Assembly: GCF_015223065.1 (NCBI RefSeq)
Contig: NZ_JADFBY010000007.1
Location: 124,001 to 188,000 of the forward strand
Direction: 5' to 3'
DNA: 64,000 nt
Source of the DNA: Mucilaginibacter sp. JRF
GTDB taxonomy: Bacteria > Bacteroidota > Bacteroidia > Sphingobacteriales > Sphingobacteriaceae
Shown: positions 36,482 through 45,555 of the stretch, in pieces
Layout of the letters: the number at the start of each line of letters is the position of its first letter
Numbering within the stretch: the first letter of the stretch is position 1
Made by a program: the position numbers and the translations under genes
Notes under the pieces: generated by a model
What the model was told of the DNA's origin: nothing
What the model saw: only the letters and a program-made list of their open reading frames with translations
The model's database searches: none

Positions 36482-38089
36482 TCAGGGCTTGTATATAAGT
36501 TCCTTTAATTTGGGCACATCATACCTGTCCTTAACATCTTGCAACTGTACTATAATACCCTTGGTGTAGGCGTTATGCTTAAAGTTATGGATGGTTTCGA
36601 GCACATCGGGGTCAATGTATCTTGAGTTCGATCCGTCAATCAGTACATCGCTGCCTTCGGGTAAACTGGTGAGGGTTATTTGTATGGCGGCCTTATTTAA
36701 GAACGATACCTCCTCGGCCAGCCTGATATGGATGGTCTTTTTGCCGTCGTCGTCCTTAACAATTCTATAAAAATACGGGTTACGCATATTGGTGCGCAGT
36801 ATATAAAATATACCTACCAGCATACCTATGCCTACACCCTTAAGCAGATCAGTAAATACCACGGCCACAATAGTTACTACAAAGGGGATGAATTGCGACA
36901 GGCCTTTGTGCCATACATGCCTGAACAGTTCTACACGGGTAAGGCGATAGCCGGTCATCAACAGGATGGCTGCCAGGCACGATAGCGGTATCATATTAAT
37001 CAGCCCCGGGATAAATAGCAGCGACAACAGTAAAAACACCCCATGCACAATAGCGCTCACCTTAGTACGTGCCCCTGAATTTACATTGGCTGATGATCGT
37101 ACGATAACGGCCGTCATGGGCATACCACCCAGCATGCCACTTATTACATTGCCCAGTCCCTGCGCCACAAGTTCGCGGTTGGTGGGCGACACGCGTTTTA
37201 TCGGGTCTATCTTATCCACCGCTTCCAGGCTCAGTAAGCTTTCCAGACTGGCCACAATGGCAATGGTAGCGGCAACTATCCAAACATCCTTATTGGTTAT
37301 GGCGCTAAAGTTTGGCGATCTGAAAAGGTTAAAGAATTCCTCACCGTTCTTAACAATGGGTATGGCAACAAATTGTTTATCCAGCAGGGCGAAATCGGTA
37401 CCCATAAATACGGCGCTCAAAGCTATGCCCGCTATCACCACAATGAGTGGAGCAGGCACAACAGCTACTTTTTTAATTTTGGGCCAGTAGATAAGTATCA
37501 GCAATGATAGCGCGCTAATAATAACCGCCCCGTAATTGATCTTTGCAATGGCGTGCATGATCTCCGAAAAGGTATTATGGTCATCGGCCTGCGAAAAACT
37601 TTCATCGCCCTCGTAATCGGCATCGTAACCTACCGCGTGGGGTAGTTGTTTCATGATCAGAATGATACCAATAGCAGCCAGCATGCCCTCAATAACAGCC
37701 GATGGAAAGTAATTGCCGATAGTACCGGCCTTGATCAGCCCTAAAATGATCTGCATTCCCCCGGCAATAATGATGCTCAGTAAAAAAGTTTCGTACGAAC
37801 CCAGGGTGGCAATGGCATTGAGCACAATAACGGTAAGTCCGGCGGCCGGCCCGGCAACGCTAAGCTGCGAACCACTGGCCGCACCCACTATTATGCCGCC
37901 AATTATGCCGGTTAACAAACCCGCGAAAAGCGGCGCGCCCGATGCCAGCGCGATACCCAAACAAAGGGGCAGGGCAACTAAAAATACTACTATACTGGCC
38001 GGGAGGTCCCGTTTCAGATTTTTGCCTAAAAAATACTTGTGCAGGTCAAAAAAGCCTGCCTTGCCGACATTATGGTCATGCTGATTCAT
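36482..38089 (-). CDS. SulP-family anion transporter with STAS domain
   Basis: A 535-residue inner membrane transporter. The SulP core has DLPASIVVFLVALPLCLGIALASGAPLFAGL, SQLSVAGPAAGL and NVISGMLGGMPMTAVIVRSSANVNSGARTK; the last 100 residues are a STAS domain (DVLIDGSNSRYIDPDVL). SulP proteins carry bicarbonate or sulfate. The gene lies with carbonic anhydrase on one strand, so bicarbonate uptake of the BicA kind is the better guess; specificity is inference. Confidence 0.93.
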   Translation of the reverse strand: MNQHDHNVGKAGFFDLHKYFLGKNLKRDLPASIVVFLVALPLCLGIALASGAPLFAGLLTGIIGGIIVGAASGSQLSVAGPAAGLTVIVLNAIATLGSYETFLLSIIIAGGMQIILGLIKAGTIGNYFPSAVIEGMLAAIGIILIMKQLPHAVGYDADYEGDESFSQADDHNTFSEIMHAIAKINYGAVIISALSLLILIYWPKIKKVAVVPAPLIVVIAGIALSAVFMGTDFALLDKQFVAIPIVKNGEEFFNLFRSPNFSAITNKDVWIVAATIAIVASLESLLSLEAVDKIDPIKRVSPTNRELVAQGLGNVISGMLGGMPMTAVIVRSSANVNSGARTKVSAIVHGVFLLLSLLFIPGLINMIPLSCLAAILLMTGYRLTRVELFRHVWHKGLSQFIPFVVTIVAVVFTDLLKGVGIGMLVGIFYILRTNMRNPYFYRIVKDDDGKKTIHIRLAEEVSFLNKAAIQITLTSLPEGSDVLIDGSNSRYIDPDVLETIHNFKHNAYTKGIIVQLQDVKDRYDVPKLKELIYKP

Positions 38090-38172
38090 AAATTAGTAAA
38101 ATGGTTTGGTGTGTTATAAAAGAAGAAGTAAGCCCGGCATCTTCCGGCCAGGAAAATACAGGCTAAAAAGGT

Positions 38173-38502
38173 TTACGCGTTTGGAGGAGGCGTAAGTATG
38201 TTTGATGAGTAAGCGTAATGGTATATCAGGGTTTCCTGATTGTGGAGTATGTTCACCTCAATAACGTGCAGGTTAAAGCGCACCAACTGGGTGTAATACT
38301 CGTCAAATGATTTTTTTTCTTTGCAGATGTCTTTCTCTGCGGTGTCCTTTTCCTTGCTTTCGCTTTCCAGCTGCATAATCACCGCTTTCACAACCTTATT
38401 GTCCAGATGAAAAATAACAGGCGCAACTGATATCACCATCTTCGAAAAAAAGATAGCGATGAATAGCATGGCTGTCAGAATCTTAAAATCCCTCACTTTC
38501 AT
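38173..38502 (-). CDS. Small membrane-anchored protein upstream of the SulP gene
   Basis: A 109-residue protein of no family I recognise. One hydrophobic segment (about residues 8-30) is followed by a charged stretch with EKDTAEKDICKEKKSFDEYY and a His/Tyr-rich tail. It ends 83 nt before the SulP start on the same strand and may lead that operon. A role as a transporter accessory protein is only a guess from position. Confidence 0.6.
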   Translation of the reverse strand: MKVRDFKILTAMLFIAIFFSKMVISVAPVIFHLDNKVVKAVIMQLESESKEKDTAEKDICKEKKSFDEYYTQLVRFNLHVIEVNILHNQETLIYHYAYSSNILTPPPNA

Positions 38503-38673
38503 CTTACTATAAATATAAAAACGGGAGGCCTTATTAAATTGGTTGTGAAATATAAACGAATTTATACATTAAAAATTATTTAATGTACTGGTATGCAAAT
38601 TAATAAAGCCAAACTAAGGCAACAGGCATATTGATGCTATAACAAGGGCTTTTATTTATCTTTACGGCTTGAT

Positions 38674-39735
38674 ATGAAATACCTGCGCTGGTTATTATTT
38701 CCGTTATCGCTCATTTACGGGTTGGTGGTAAGCATACGTAACTGGTGTTATGATGCCGGTATACTTAAAAGCACGCTGTTCAACTTTCCGGTTATATGCG
38801 TGGGCAATCTGGATGTAGGTGGCGCGGGCAAAAGCCCCATGACCGAATACCTCATCCGCCTGCTTAAAGATGATAACAAGGTAGCTACCCTGAGCCGGGG
38901 CTACGGCCGTTCAACAACCGGCTACCTCGAAGCCGAGGTTAACGCCACTGCCACCCAAGTTGGTGATGAACCCGCGCAATTCAAAAATAAATTCGCTGAT
39001 GTAACCGTTGCGGTATGTGCCGATAGGGTAACCGGTATTAAAAAGCTGATGCCCGCGCATGATGTTATTGTGTTGGACGATGCCTACCAGCACCGCGCGG
39101 TTAAGCCGGGTTTCAGTGTTTTATTGTTCGACTATAACCGCATTAATGAGCCGCGCTTAATGCTGCCCGCCGGTAACCTGCGCGAACCATTTTTGGGCCG
39201 CTGGCGAGCCGATGTACTGATAGTAAGCAAATGCCCACCAACACTCAGCGATCAGGATAAGCAACAGCTTACCGAACGCTTAAAGCCATTCCCGTTTCAA
39301 AAGGTTTACTTTACATCGATAGCTTATCAGCCATTGCAAAGTTTAAATGGTAGTGAGGTTGTTGATATTATTGACGCCGATACCACTGTGTTTTTGCTGA
39401 GCGGCATTGCCAATACCACGCCGCTTGTGCAGTATCTGCATGGTTTTACATCGAAAATTATTCATCACAAATATCCCGATCATCATCAGTTCAGCTTAAA
39501 AAATATAAGTAAACTTGCTGATGAATTTGAGGCGTGCGTGGCAGAAAAAAAACTGCTTATCACAACAGAAAAGGACGCGCAACGTTTAGGTGAACAGCAA
39601 CTGCTGCCACTGGTTAACAAACTGCCCTTTTTAGTGTTGCCCATAGGTGTTAAATTTATTGATGGCGAACAGGAGTTTGCCGGCCTTATAAAAAATTATG
39701 TTAGAGAATATTCATCGCACAACAGCATACATTAA
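38674..39735 (+). CDS. lpxK: Tetraacyldisaccharide 4'-kinase
   Basis: A 353-residue inner-membrane-associated kinase that phosphorylates the lipid A precursor at the 4' position. Marks are the N-terminal amphipathic helix (MKYLRWLLFPLSLIYGLVV), the P-loop NLDVGGAGKSPMTEYL, LSRGYGR and VGDEPAQFKNKF, and LDDAYQHRAVKPG. It is the usual length. Its end overlaps the next gene by 38 nt, so translation of the two is probably coupled. Confidence 0.95.
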   Translation: MKYLRWLLFPLSLIYGLVVSIRNWCYDAGILKSTLFNFPVICVGNLDVGGAGKSPMTEYLIRLLKDDNKVATLSRGYGRSTTGYLEAEVNATATQVGDEPAQFKNKFADVTVAVCADRVTGIKKLMPAHDVIVLDDAYQHRAVKPGFSVLLFDYNRINEPRLMLPAGNLREPFLGRWRADVLIVSKCPPTLSDQDKQQLTERLKPFPFQKVYFTSIAYQPLQSLNGSEVVDIIDADTTVFLLSGIANTTPLVQYLHGFTSKIIHHKYPDHHQFSLKNISKLADEFEACVAEKKLLITTEKDAQRLGEQQLLPLVNKLPFLVLPIGVKFIDGEQEFAGLIKNYVREYSSHNSIH

Positions 39736-40513
39736 AAGCCGTATCGGCGATTTTGTACCCGAAGCAGGCATTATTTTAGGTACCGGCCTGGGTGGTTTGG
39801 TTAACGAAATTGAGGTTGAAAAACAACTGATGTATGCCAACATCCCCGATTTTCCGATATCTACTGTTGAATTCCATTCGGGTAAGCTGATATTTGGTAA
39901 GCTTGGCGGCGTTAACGTGGTGGCTATGCAGGGCAGGCTGCATTATTACGAGGGATACACCATGGAGCAAATCACCTTCCCGGTTAGGGTGATGAAAATG
40001 CTGGGCATCAAAACCCTGTATGTATCAAACGCCAGCGGATCACTGAACCCGGGCTTTAAGAAAGGCGACCTGATGGTAATCGAAGACCACATTAACCTGC
40101 AACCGCAAAACCCGCTGATAGGCAGGAATGAGTTTGAGCTTGGTCCGCGTTTTCCGGATATGAGCCAGCCTTACCGTATCGATCTGATTGAAAAGGCGCT
40201 TAACATAGCATCGGCCAACAATATTATTTGCCATAAGGGAGTTTATGTTGCGGTTACCGGCCCTAATTTAGAAACCCGTGCCGAATACCGCTACCTGCGC
40301 TTTATTGGCGGCGACGCGGTTGGCATGAGCACTGTGCCCGAAGTTATTGTGGCCCGCCACATGGGGCTGCCGGTGTTCGCTATTTCGGTATTAACTGATG
40401 AGGGTTTCCCGGAGGTATTGCAACCAGTATCGTTAGATGAGATAATTGCCGTGGCACAGGAGGCCGAACCAAAACTGACGCTGATTTTAAAGGAACTGAT
40501 AGCAGGAAACTAA
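39698..40513 (+). CDS. Purine nucleoside phosphorylase
   Basis: A 271-residue class I (trimeric, PNP/MTAP) phosphorylase of purine salvage. The phosphate site IILGTGLGGLVNEIE, HYYEGYTMEQITFPVRVMKMLG, VTGPNLETRAEYRYLR and GMSTVPEVIVARH are all present. It overlaps lpxK by 38 nt and its stop overlaps the porin start (TAATG), giving a tight three-gene operon. The link between lipid A and purine genes is by location only. Confidence 0.95.
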   Translation: MLENIHRTTAYIKSRIGDFVPEAGIILGTGLGGLVNEIEVEKQLMYANIPDFPISTVEFHSGKLIFGKLGGVNVVAMQGRLHYYEGYTMEQITFPVRVMKMLGIKTLYVSNASGSLNPGFKKGDLMVIEDHINLQPQNPLIGRNEFELGPRFPDMSQPYRIDLIEKALNIASANNIICHKGVYVAVTGPNLETRAEYRYLRFIGGDAVGMSTVPEVIVARHMGLPVFAISVLTDEGFPEVLQPVSLDEIIAVAQEAEPKLTLILKELIAGN

Positions 40514-42621
40514 TGCTTGCAAAGCTGAGATACATATTAATTTTACTGTTCAGCCTGAGCGTTCAGGCCGTGTTCGCGCAGTTTCCGTCAAACGGTAATG
40601 GTAACACCCAATACCCCGGCCAGCGTACGCCCAATTACATGCGCGATACCAGCAAGAATACCCAGCAAAAACAACTTAGCGGCGATGAGCTGATGGATAC
40701 CCTGCGCAAGCGTGAAGAAGAAAAAGAGGATTCCATTGTTTTTGACGCCTCGTGGATAAGGGTAAGCTCCGAACGTTTTATGGGCGATAGCACGCAAGAT
40801 TTTTCGTTAGATACCACCTTGCGTAATTATGAAAATTATAGTCCGCTTTATCAGCCGCGCAGCCCGCGCATAAGTTTGGGCGGTTACGTAGGTATACAGC
40901 AACGGCCACTACTTTTTGAACCTGCAAAAACTATTGGCTTTGATGCCGGCCTGCACACGCTGGACCCATACATGATCAGGCCGGAAGATATTAACTACTA
41001 CCGGGCACGCGTGCAGTACACCAACCTGAATTATGTAAGTGGCGGCTCGGCAGAGCAATTTGTAAAAATAACCCACAGCCAAAACGTGAATCCGCGACTC
41101 AACGTGGGCTTTAACCTCAACTTTAATGGTTCAAAGGGTTATTATAGTACCAGCAGTGTGTTGCGGCAAAACGTGAGCGATGTTAACGTAGCGCTTTTTA
41201 CCTGGTACGAGTCAAAGAGCAAGCGTTACAACATGCTCGGCAACATTATATACAATAACCTCAAGGCTCCGGAAAGTGGCGCGATAATAAAGAACGACAT
41301 TATATTTACCGACGCCAATGCCACGTTCGATAAAACTTTGGAACAGGTGCGCTTGCCCCAAAGCTTTACACAGTGGAAAACGGCGGGTATACACCTGCGG
41401 CAATCGTACTTTATTGGGCATGTTGATAGCGTAAAAACCAAAGGAAAAGCCGTATTACGGCCTACCCAAAGGGTAACGCATACCTTTAGCTATACCCGCA
41501 GCAGGTACCAGTTTTTGCAGGATGATATTGATACCTACAACGTATTCCCCGATTATTATTTCAGCTCGCGCCGATCGAACGACTCGCTGACCATTAACCG
41601 CATGCATAACGATTTTGCGTACAGTTTTTACCTGCGCGGCAAATCGGCCAAAAACGAGGCTAAGCTGGATATTGGCCTGGAGCACGACTTATATAACTAT
41701 ACACAGCATGTGTTAGATACCGGTACCAACGAGTTTGGTAACCTGTACATCCGCAATAATAAAATGCAGAACGTGCTGTTCCAAAACATCACCATTAAGG
41801 GCCGCATAGGTTACCGCCTTAGCGATCGTGTGTTGTTAGAGGGCGATGTTAGGCAGATTGTTGCCGGGCGCGATTTTGGTAACTTTTTATACGATGCCAA
41901 GCTGATGATTGGCGGTAGCGACAAGGTAGGCAAAGTTATTTTGGGAGCCTACCAGCAAAATGCCTCGCCGCCGTTAATGGCTACCCGGTGGGTATCAAAC
42001 CACTATATTTTTAATAATGACTTTGGCAACGTTAAAACAACCAATCTATCGTTCAATTATGTGAATACACCCTTGCAGCTGGATCTGAAAGCGGAGTATT
42101 TTTTAATTAACGACTATATATACTATACATCCGCATCAGGTGGTAATGATGTGCAACCGGCGCAGCTGAGCACACCGATCAACATGATAAAGGTGAGCTT
42201 GGGTAAAAACCTTAGCTGGCGCAAATGGCACTTTGATGCCTACGGCGTTTACCAAAAAACCGACTATCAGGATATTTTACGCACACCCGAAATATATGCT
42301 TACGGCAGCCTGTACTTTACCTCAACATGGTTTAAAGTGCTTTACAATAATTTAGGTGTAACGGTGCGGTACAACACACGCTACCTTGCGCCATCATACG
42401 CTACAGGTTTAGGTCAATTTTACAACGGTGCCGATGTTACCTTTAGCTCGTACCCTGTTGCAACCGCCTTTATGAAAGCCACTATTGACCACGTGAACCT
42501 GTTTGTACAATACGATTATGTGAACCAGGGGCTGTTCAGCAAAGGTTTCTACACCGTTAACCGCTACCCCATGCAGGATGCCATGCTGAAACTCGGCGTT
42601 AGCTGGACGTTTTTTCAGTAA
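40513..42621 (+). CDS. Putative outer membrane porin (Bacteroidota 'putative porin' family)
   Basis: A 702-residue exported protein: signal peptide to VFAQ, a 100-residue polar linker (SGDELMDTLRKREEEKEDS), then a long series of alternating amphipathic beta-strands ending in LGVSWTFFQ. This matches the Bacteroidota 'putative porin' family. It probably forms an outer membrane barrel; substrate unknown. It is translationally coupled to the PNP gene. Confidence 0.88.
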   Translation: MLAKLRYILILLFSLSVQAVFAQFPSNGNGNTQYPGQRTPNYMRDTSKNTQQKQLSGDELMDTLRKREEEKEDSIVFDASWIRVSSERFMGDSTQDFSLDTTLRNYENYSPLYQPRSPRISLGGYVGIQQRPLLFEPAKTIGFDAGLHTLDPYMIRPEDINYYRARVQYTNLNYVSGGSAEQFVKITHSQNVNPRLNVGFNLNFNGSKGYYSTSSVLRQNVSDVNVALFTWYESKSKRYNMLGNIIYNNLKAPESGAIIKNDIIFTDANATFDKTLEQVRLPQSFTQWKTAGIHLRQSYFIGHVDSVKTKGKAVLRPTQRVTHTFSYTRSRYQFLQDDIDTYNVFPDYYFSSRRSNDSLTINRMHNDFAYSFYLRGKSAKNEAKLDIGLEHDLYNYTQHVLDTGTNEFGNLYIRNNKMQNVLFQNITIKGRIGYRLSDRVLLEGDVRQIVAGRDFGNFLYDAKLMIGGSDKVGKVILGAYQQNASPPLMATRWVSNHYIFNNDFGNVKTTNLSFNYVNTPLQLDLKAEYFLINDYIYYTSASGGNDVQPAQLSTPINMIKVSLGKNLSWRKWHFDAYGVYQKTDYQDILRTPEIYAYGSLYFTSTWFKVLYNNLGVTVRYNTRYLAPSYATGLGQFYNGADVTFSSYPVATAFMKATIDHVNLFVQYDYVNQGLFSKGFYTVNRYPMQDAMLKLGVSWTFFQ

Positions 42622-42651
42622 ACCAACAGCCAAGCCTCTTCCGTCCCCTAA

Positions 42652-42806
42652 AGGCGTAGCCCCCCAGCCCCCTAAAGGGGGAGTTTGCCCCCAGCCCCTA
42701 AAGGGAGTTTTTGTTATTGACTCTTAAAGAGGAGTATATATATATATATATATTGTCTGAAAATCTGCTAAAATCTCCCCCTTTAGGGGGTCGGGGGGCT
42801 ACGCCT
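42652..42806. repeat. Large inverted repeat E with TA-run core
   Basis: Arms 42652-42683 and 42775-42806 are inverted copies with 30 of 32 bases matching (AGGCGTAGCCCCCC...). Between them lie a shorter degenerate copy (about 42688-42709), a small ACTCTTAAAGAGGAGT palindrome and an uninterrupted TA run (42735-42753). It sits between convergent genes and could form a strong hairpin or cruciform. Confidence 0.85.
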
Positions 42807-42812
42807 GCGCTC

Positions 42813-44150
42813 CTACGTCTTCTGCTTCTTCTTATTAGCTGCCGGGAACAGCACATTATTCAATATTAACCTATAGCCCGGCGAGTTGGGGTGGAGTTTT
42901 AAGTCGGTAGGTGGGTCGCCTACGGCGTGTTGGTAATCTTCGGGGTCGTGGCCGCCGTAAAATGTCCATTGGCCTTTGCCGTATTCGCCGTGTATGTAGC
43001 GGGCTTCGTTGGCGGTTTTCATTTCGCCCATAATGGTTATACCCGGTTTAAGCACGCTTTTATTGTAGGCTGTGGTGAGGCCCATAAAACCCTTGATCAC
43101 CTTATCATGGTTTTGGGTAAGCATGCTGGGCACCACATCGTACTTTGCCGAAAAATCGAACAACGTGAAAAAATCCTTGCTGCGCTCAACAGCGCGTGTC
43201 TGGCTCACATCAATATTACTGAACTGGTGCGAGATAGGGCTCATATCCAGCCTGAAATTTTGAAAGGCGAAGGTTTGGCTAAAATCCAGTTTGCTTTGCG
43301 CGGCACGGTCAGCACCATCACCATCAAACATGGCCTCGCAAATGTCGGTACCGGCGGCAGCTAAGGCTATGTCGAACGTATCGGTACCGGCGCACATGGC
43401 GAATAAAAACCCGCCACCGGTGCAAAAGGCCTGTATGTTTTGCACCACGGCCAGCTTCATTTTTGATACCTTGTTAAAGCCCAGCTTTTTGGCCGTGGCC
43501 TGCTGCGTATTTACATCGTTAACATACCATTGCTCGTAACGGTAAGCGCCATAAAATTTGCTGAACTGGCCGGTAAAATCCTCGTGGTGCAGGTGCAGCC
43601 AATCGTACTTGGGCAGCTCGCCTTTTATTACCTCCTCATCGTAAATAACGGTATAAGGTATCTCGGCATACTTAAGCACCATGGTAACGGCATCATCCCA
43701 GGGTAATTTACTTTTGGGTGAATACACGGCAATCTTAGGTGCTTTTTGCAGCTTAACCACATCCATATTTACTGATGGATCGCTCACCTCGGTTAGTATG
43801 CCGGTAGCGGCGGCATCTGCAATAACCTGGTAGCTTACGCCACGTATTTTGCACTCCGCCTCGGTTTTTTGGCTGTAGGCCATCATAAAGCTACCTCCAC
43901 GGTAATTAAGCAGCCAGTTAACCTCGCCACCATTCTGCAATATCCAAAAAGCAATTCCGTACGATTTCAGGTGATCCTTTTGCTCCTCATCCATCGGTAT
44001 AAGCAACGATGATGCTCTGGCCACGTTTAAGCCGAAAGCTAAAAGCAGAATAATTATAGCCGAAAGCTGAAAGGTGAAAGGCGAAAGGCGAGAGGTGAAA
44101 GCTGAAAGGCGAAAGCGGAAAGGTGAAAGCTTTTTTTGGTGTGCGTTCAT
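42813..44150 (-). CDS. Secreted GATase-like-fold protein of unknown function
   Basis: About 445 residues, exported. Family members are sometimes labelled asparagine synthetase B, but no ATP-pyrophosphatase or Ntn-amidotransferase motif is present. The sequence looks like a class I glutamine-amidotransferase-like fold: KIAVYSPKSKLPWDDAV, YDWLHLHHEDFTG, and the possible nucleophile elbow FLFAMCAGTDTF; WTFYGGHDPEDYQHAVGDPP is strongly motif-like. The signal peptide core is AIIILLLAFGLNVARA; before it lie about 24 residues encoded by a heptanucleotide array. An upstream ATG at 44204 is less likely. Confidence 0.7.
   Translation of the reverse strand: MNAHQKKLSPFRFRLSAFTSRLSPFTFQLSAIIILLLAFGLNVARASSLLIPMDEEQKDHLKSYGIAFWILQNGGEVNWLLNYRGGSFMMAYSQKTEAECKIRGVSYQVIADAAATGILTEVSDPSVNMDVVKLQKAPKIAVYSPKSKLPWDDAVTMVLKYAEIPYTVIYDEEVIKGELPKYDWLHLHHEDFTGQFSKFYGAYRYEQWYVNDVNTQQATAKKLGFNKVSKMKLAVVQNIQAFCTGGGFLFAMCAGTDTFDIALAAAGTDICEAMFDGDGADRAAQSKLDFSQTFAFQNFRLDMSPISHQFSNIDVSQTRAVERSKDFFTLFDFSAKYDVVPSMLTQNHDKVIKGFMGLTTAYNKSVLKPGITIMGEMKTANEARYIHGEYGKGQWTFYGGHDPEDYQHAVGDPPTDLKLHPNSPGYRLILNNVLFPAANKKKQKT
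44061..44130. repeat. Heptad array H2 (10 units, YGAAAGS) inside a coding start
   Basis: Ten 7-bp units in exact phase, consensus YGAAAGS, all within the 5' coding part of the minus-strand gene. They encode heptapeptides LSPFRFR, LSAFTSR and LSPFTFQ, because three units equal seven codons. Confidence 0.85.
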
Positions 44151-44212
44151 ATCCAAATGTAACGATAAATGTGCTGAGTAATTGCTATCTTCAATGTAAA
44201 CCAATTCATCTT

Positions 44213-44830
44213 ATGCACAGATTGTTTTTCCTGATTTGTTTCTTATTAACAACTCATGTTTGCTCTGCTCAAAATGACAGCCTGTATGTTTTTGTGGGAG
44301 AAAAGATCAGCGTAGAAGAATTTAAACCGGTATTAGATACAACACGTCCCCCTGATTTGCCGCCCGGCGATTTTTTGTCACCTATTATCTCAGATTATGC
44401 ATTTAAGGCGAAATACAAGATAATTAAAAACGTACATAACAAATTTGATAAAGATACTATTGAGTTTGACGTATACGATCACATGGGTAAACCCAGTTTT
44501 GCTGCTTACAAAAATGTTCTGCTTTTTGTGATACTTGAGGCTGATGGAAAGCTCTATCACTTTAAATATCAATACTTCGATGTTTACCCTACATCAGATG
44601 GGCAATGGGCAAGCCCCGGTGACCCATATAGATTTGATGAAAGTCGGTTTAAAGAGGATGAAAGAGATGTTAAAATTCAAGATATAAAGTTCAAAGAATC
44701 AGTTATGATTGATCTTTCAGCTTTCAATCAAAAAGCTTTTGACAAATACTTAGCTCCATATTTTGATGTAAAAGATAAAAAGCGAGCAAAACCTCTAAAG
44801 GTGCTTATGTTGATGATTTGTTCAAAATAA
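44213..44830 (+). CDS. Secreted protein of unknown function, probably frameshifted at its C-terminus
   Basis: A 205-residue protein with a clear signal peptide (MHRLFFLICFLLTTHVCSAQ); no family recognised. The ATG at 44213 is preferred to one 90 nt upstream. The last 10 residues (VLMLMICSK region) are unlike the rest. In another frame, from 44800, the sequence continues as GAYVDDLFKIKAEGILEDW and LDD to a stop at 44866-44868, matching the acidic style of the protein. One lost base near 44797-44800 would explain this. The gene lies between inverted heptad arrays H2 and H3. Confidence 0.65.
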   Translation: MHRLFFLICFLLTTHVCSAQNDSLYVFVGEKISVEEFKPVLDTTRPPDLPPGDFLSPIISDYAFKAKYKIIKNVHNKFDKDTIEFDVYDHMGKPSFAAYKNVLLFVILEADGKLYHFKYQYFDVYPTSDGQWASPGDPYRFDESRFKEDERDVKIQDIKFKESVMIDLSAFNQKAFDKYLAPYFDVKDKKRAKPLKVLMLMICSK

Positions 44831-44893
44831 AAGCAGAGGGAATACTGGAAGATTGGTTGGACGATTAGCAGTAAATTATCAGCATAGTTAACC

Positions 44894-44928
44894 ACCTTTC
44901 CGCTTTTCGCTTTAACCTTTCGGCTTAA
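44894..44928. repeat. Heptad array H3 (5 units, CTTT core)
   Basis: Units CCTTTCC, GCTTTTC, GCTTTAA, CCTTTCG, GCTTAAC in phase; the reverse complement of the H2 consensus. Confidence 0.65.
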
Positions 44929-44939
44929 CTCTTTTTTAC

Positions 44940-44947
44940 TACCTTTG
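44940..44947 (+). promoter_or_regulatory. -7 element for the cyclophilin gene
   Basis: TACCTTTG fits TAnnTTTG, 19 nt before the ATG. No -33 TTG is visible; that position falls in array H3. Confidence 0.5.
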
Positions 44948-44966
44948 CAAACTATTTAGTAAAGAG

Positions 44967-45428
44967 ATGAGTAAAGCGATCATAAAAACAGAAAAGGGCA
45001 ACATGACCGTAGAATTTTACGATAATGATGCACCTAATACAGTAGCTAATTTTAAAAAGCTGGCCAAAGAGGGCTTTTACGATGGTATAGCCTTTCACCG
45101 TGTTATCCCTAACTTTGTGGTACAGGGTGGTTGTCCGTTCTCAAAAGATCCGGCAACGGCTTACAAAGCAGGTTCTGGCGGTGCAGGCTATCACATTGAT
45201 TGCGAATTAACCGGCGAAAACCAATACCACGATCGTGGCGTACTTTCAATGGCGCATGCTGGTCGTAACACCGGTAGCTCACAGTTTTTCATTTGCCACA
45301 GCCGTGCCAACACCGCTCACCTTGACCGTAACCACACCTGCTTTGGTAAGGTTGTTGAAAATGTTGACGTGGTTGACGACATTCGCCAGGGCGATAAAAT
45401 AACTACCATCGAAGTAATTGAGGAATAA
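44967..45428 (+). CDS. Peptidyl-prolyl cis-trans isomerase, cyclophilin type
   Basis: A 153-residue single-domain cyclophilin, cytosolic since it has no signal peptide. Active-site marks are FHRVIPNFVVQGG (Arg), SSQFFICHS (Gln, Phe) and LDRNHTCFGKVVEN. It catalyses proline isomerisation during protein folding and is close in length to E. coli PpiB. It stands alone between heptad arrays H3 and H4. Confidence 0.95.
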   Translation: MSKAIIKTEKGNMTVEFYDNDAPNTVANFKKLAKEGFYDGIAFHRVIPNFVVQGGCPFSKDPATAYKAGSGGAGYHIDCELTGENQYHDRGVLSMAHAGRNTGSSQFFICHSRANTAHLDRNHTCFGKVVENVDVVDDIRQGDKITTIEVIEE

Positions 45429-45432
45429 TTTT

Positions 45433-45555
45433 GGTGAGTGGTGAATTGTGAGTAGTGAATGAAGCAAAAATTAAATAGTAAATCTTATAACTTTTCTATT
45501 TATTTAACTCACCATTCACTATTCACCACTCACTACTAACCACTCACAACTCACT
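45433..45555. repeat. Paired inverted heptad arrays H4 (4 and 7 units)
   Basis: Left units GGTGAGT, GGTGAAT, TGTGAGT, AGTGAAT (45433-45460) are reverse complements of unit types in the right array, seven units of AYTCACY (45507-45555). The right array ends 2 nt before the DUF5606 ATG. An AT-rich 46 bp lies between. Confidence 0.8.

Noticed and set aside
42813..44150. Asparagine synthetase B label for the secreted protein
   Set aside because: There is no N-terminal catalytic Cys of an Ntn amidotransferase and no SGGxDS ATP-pyrophosphatase loop, and the protein has a signal peptide.
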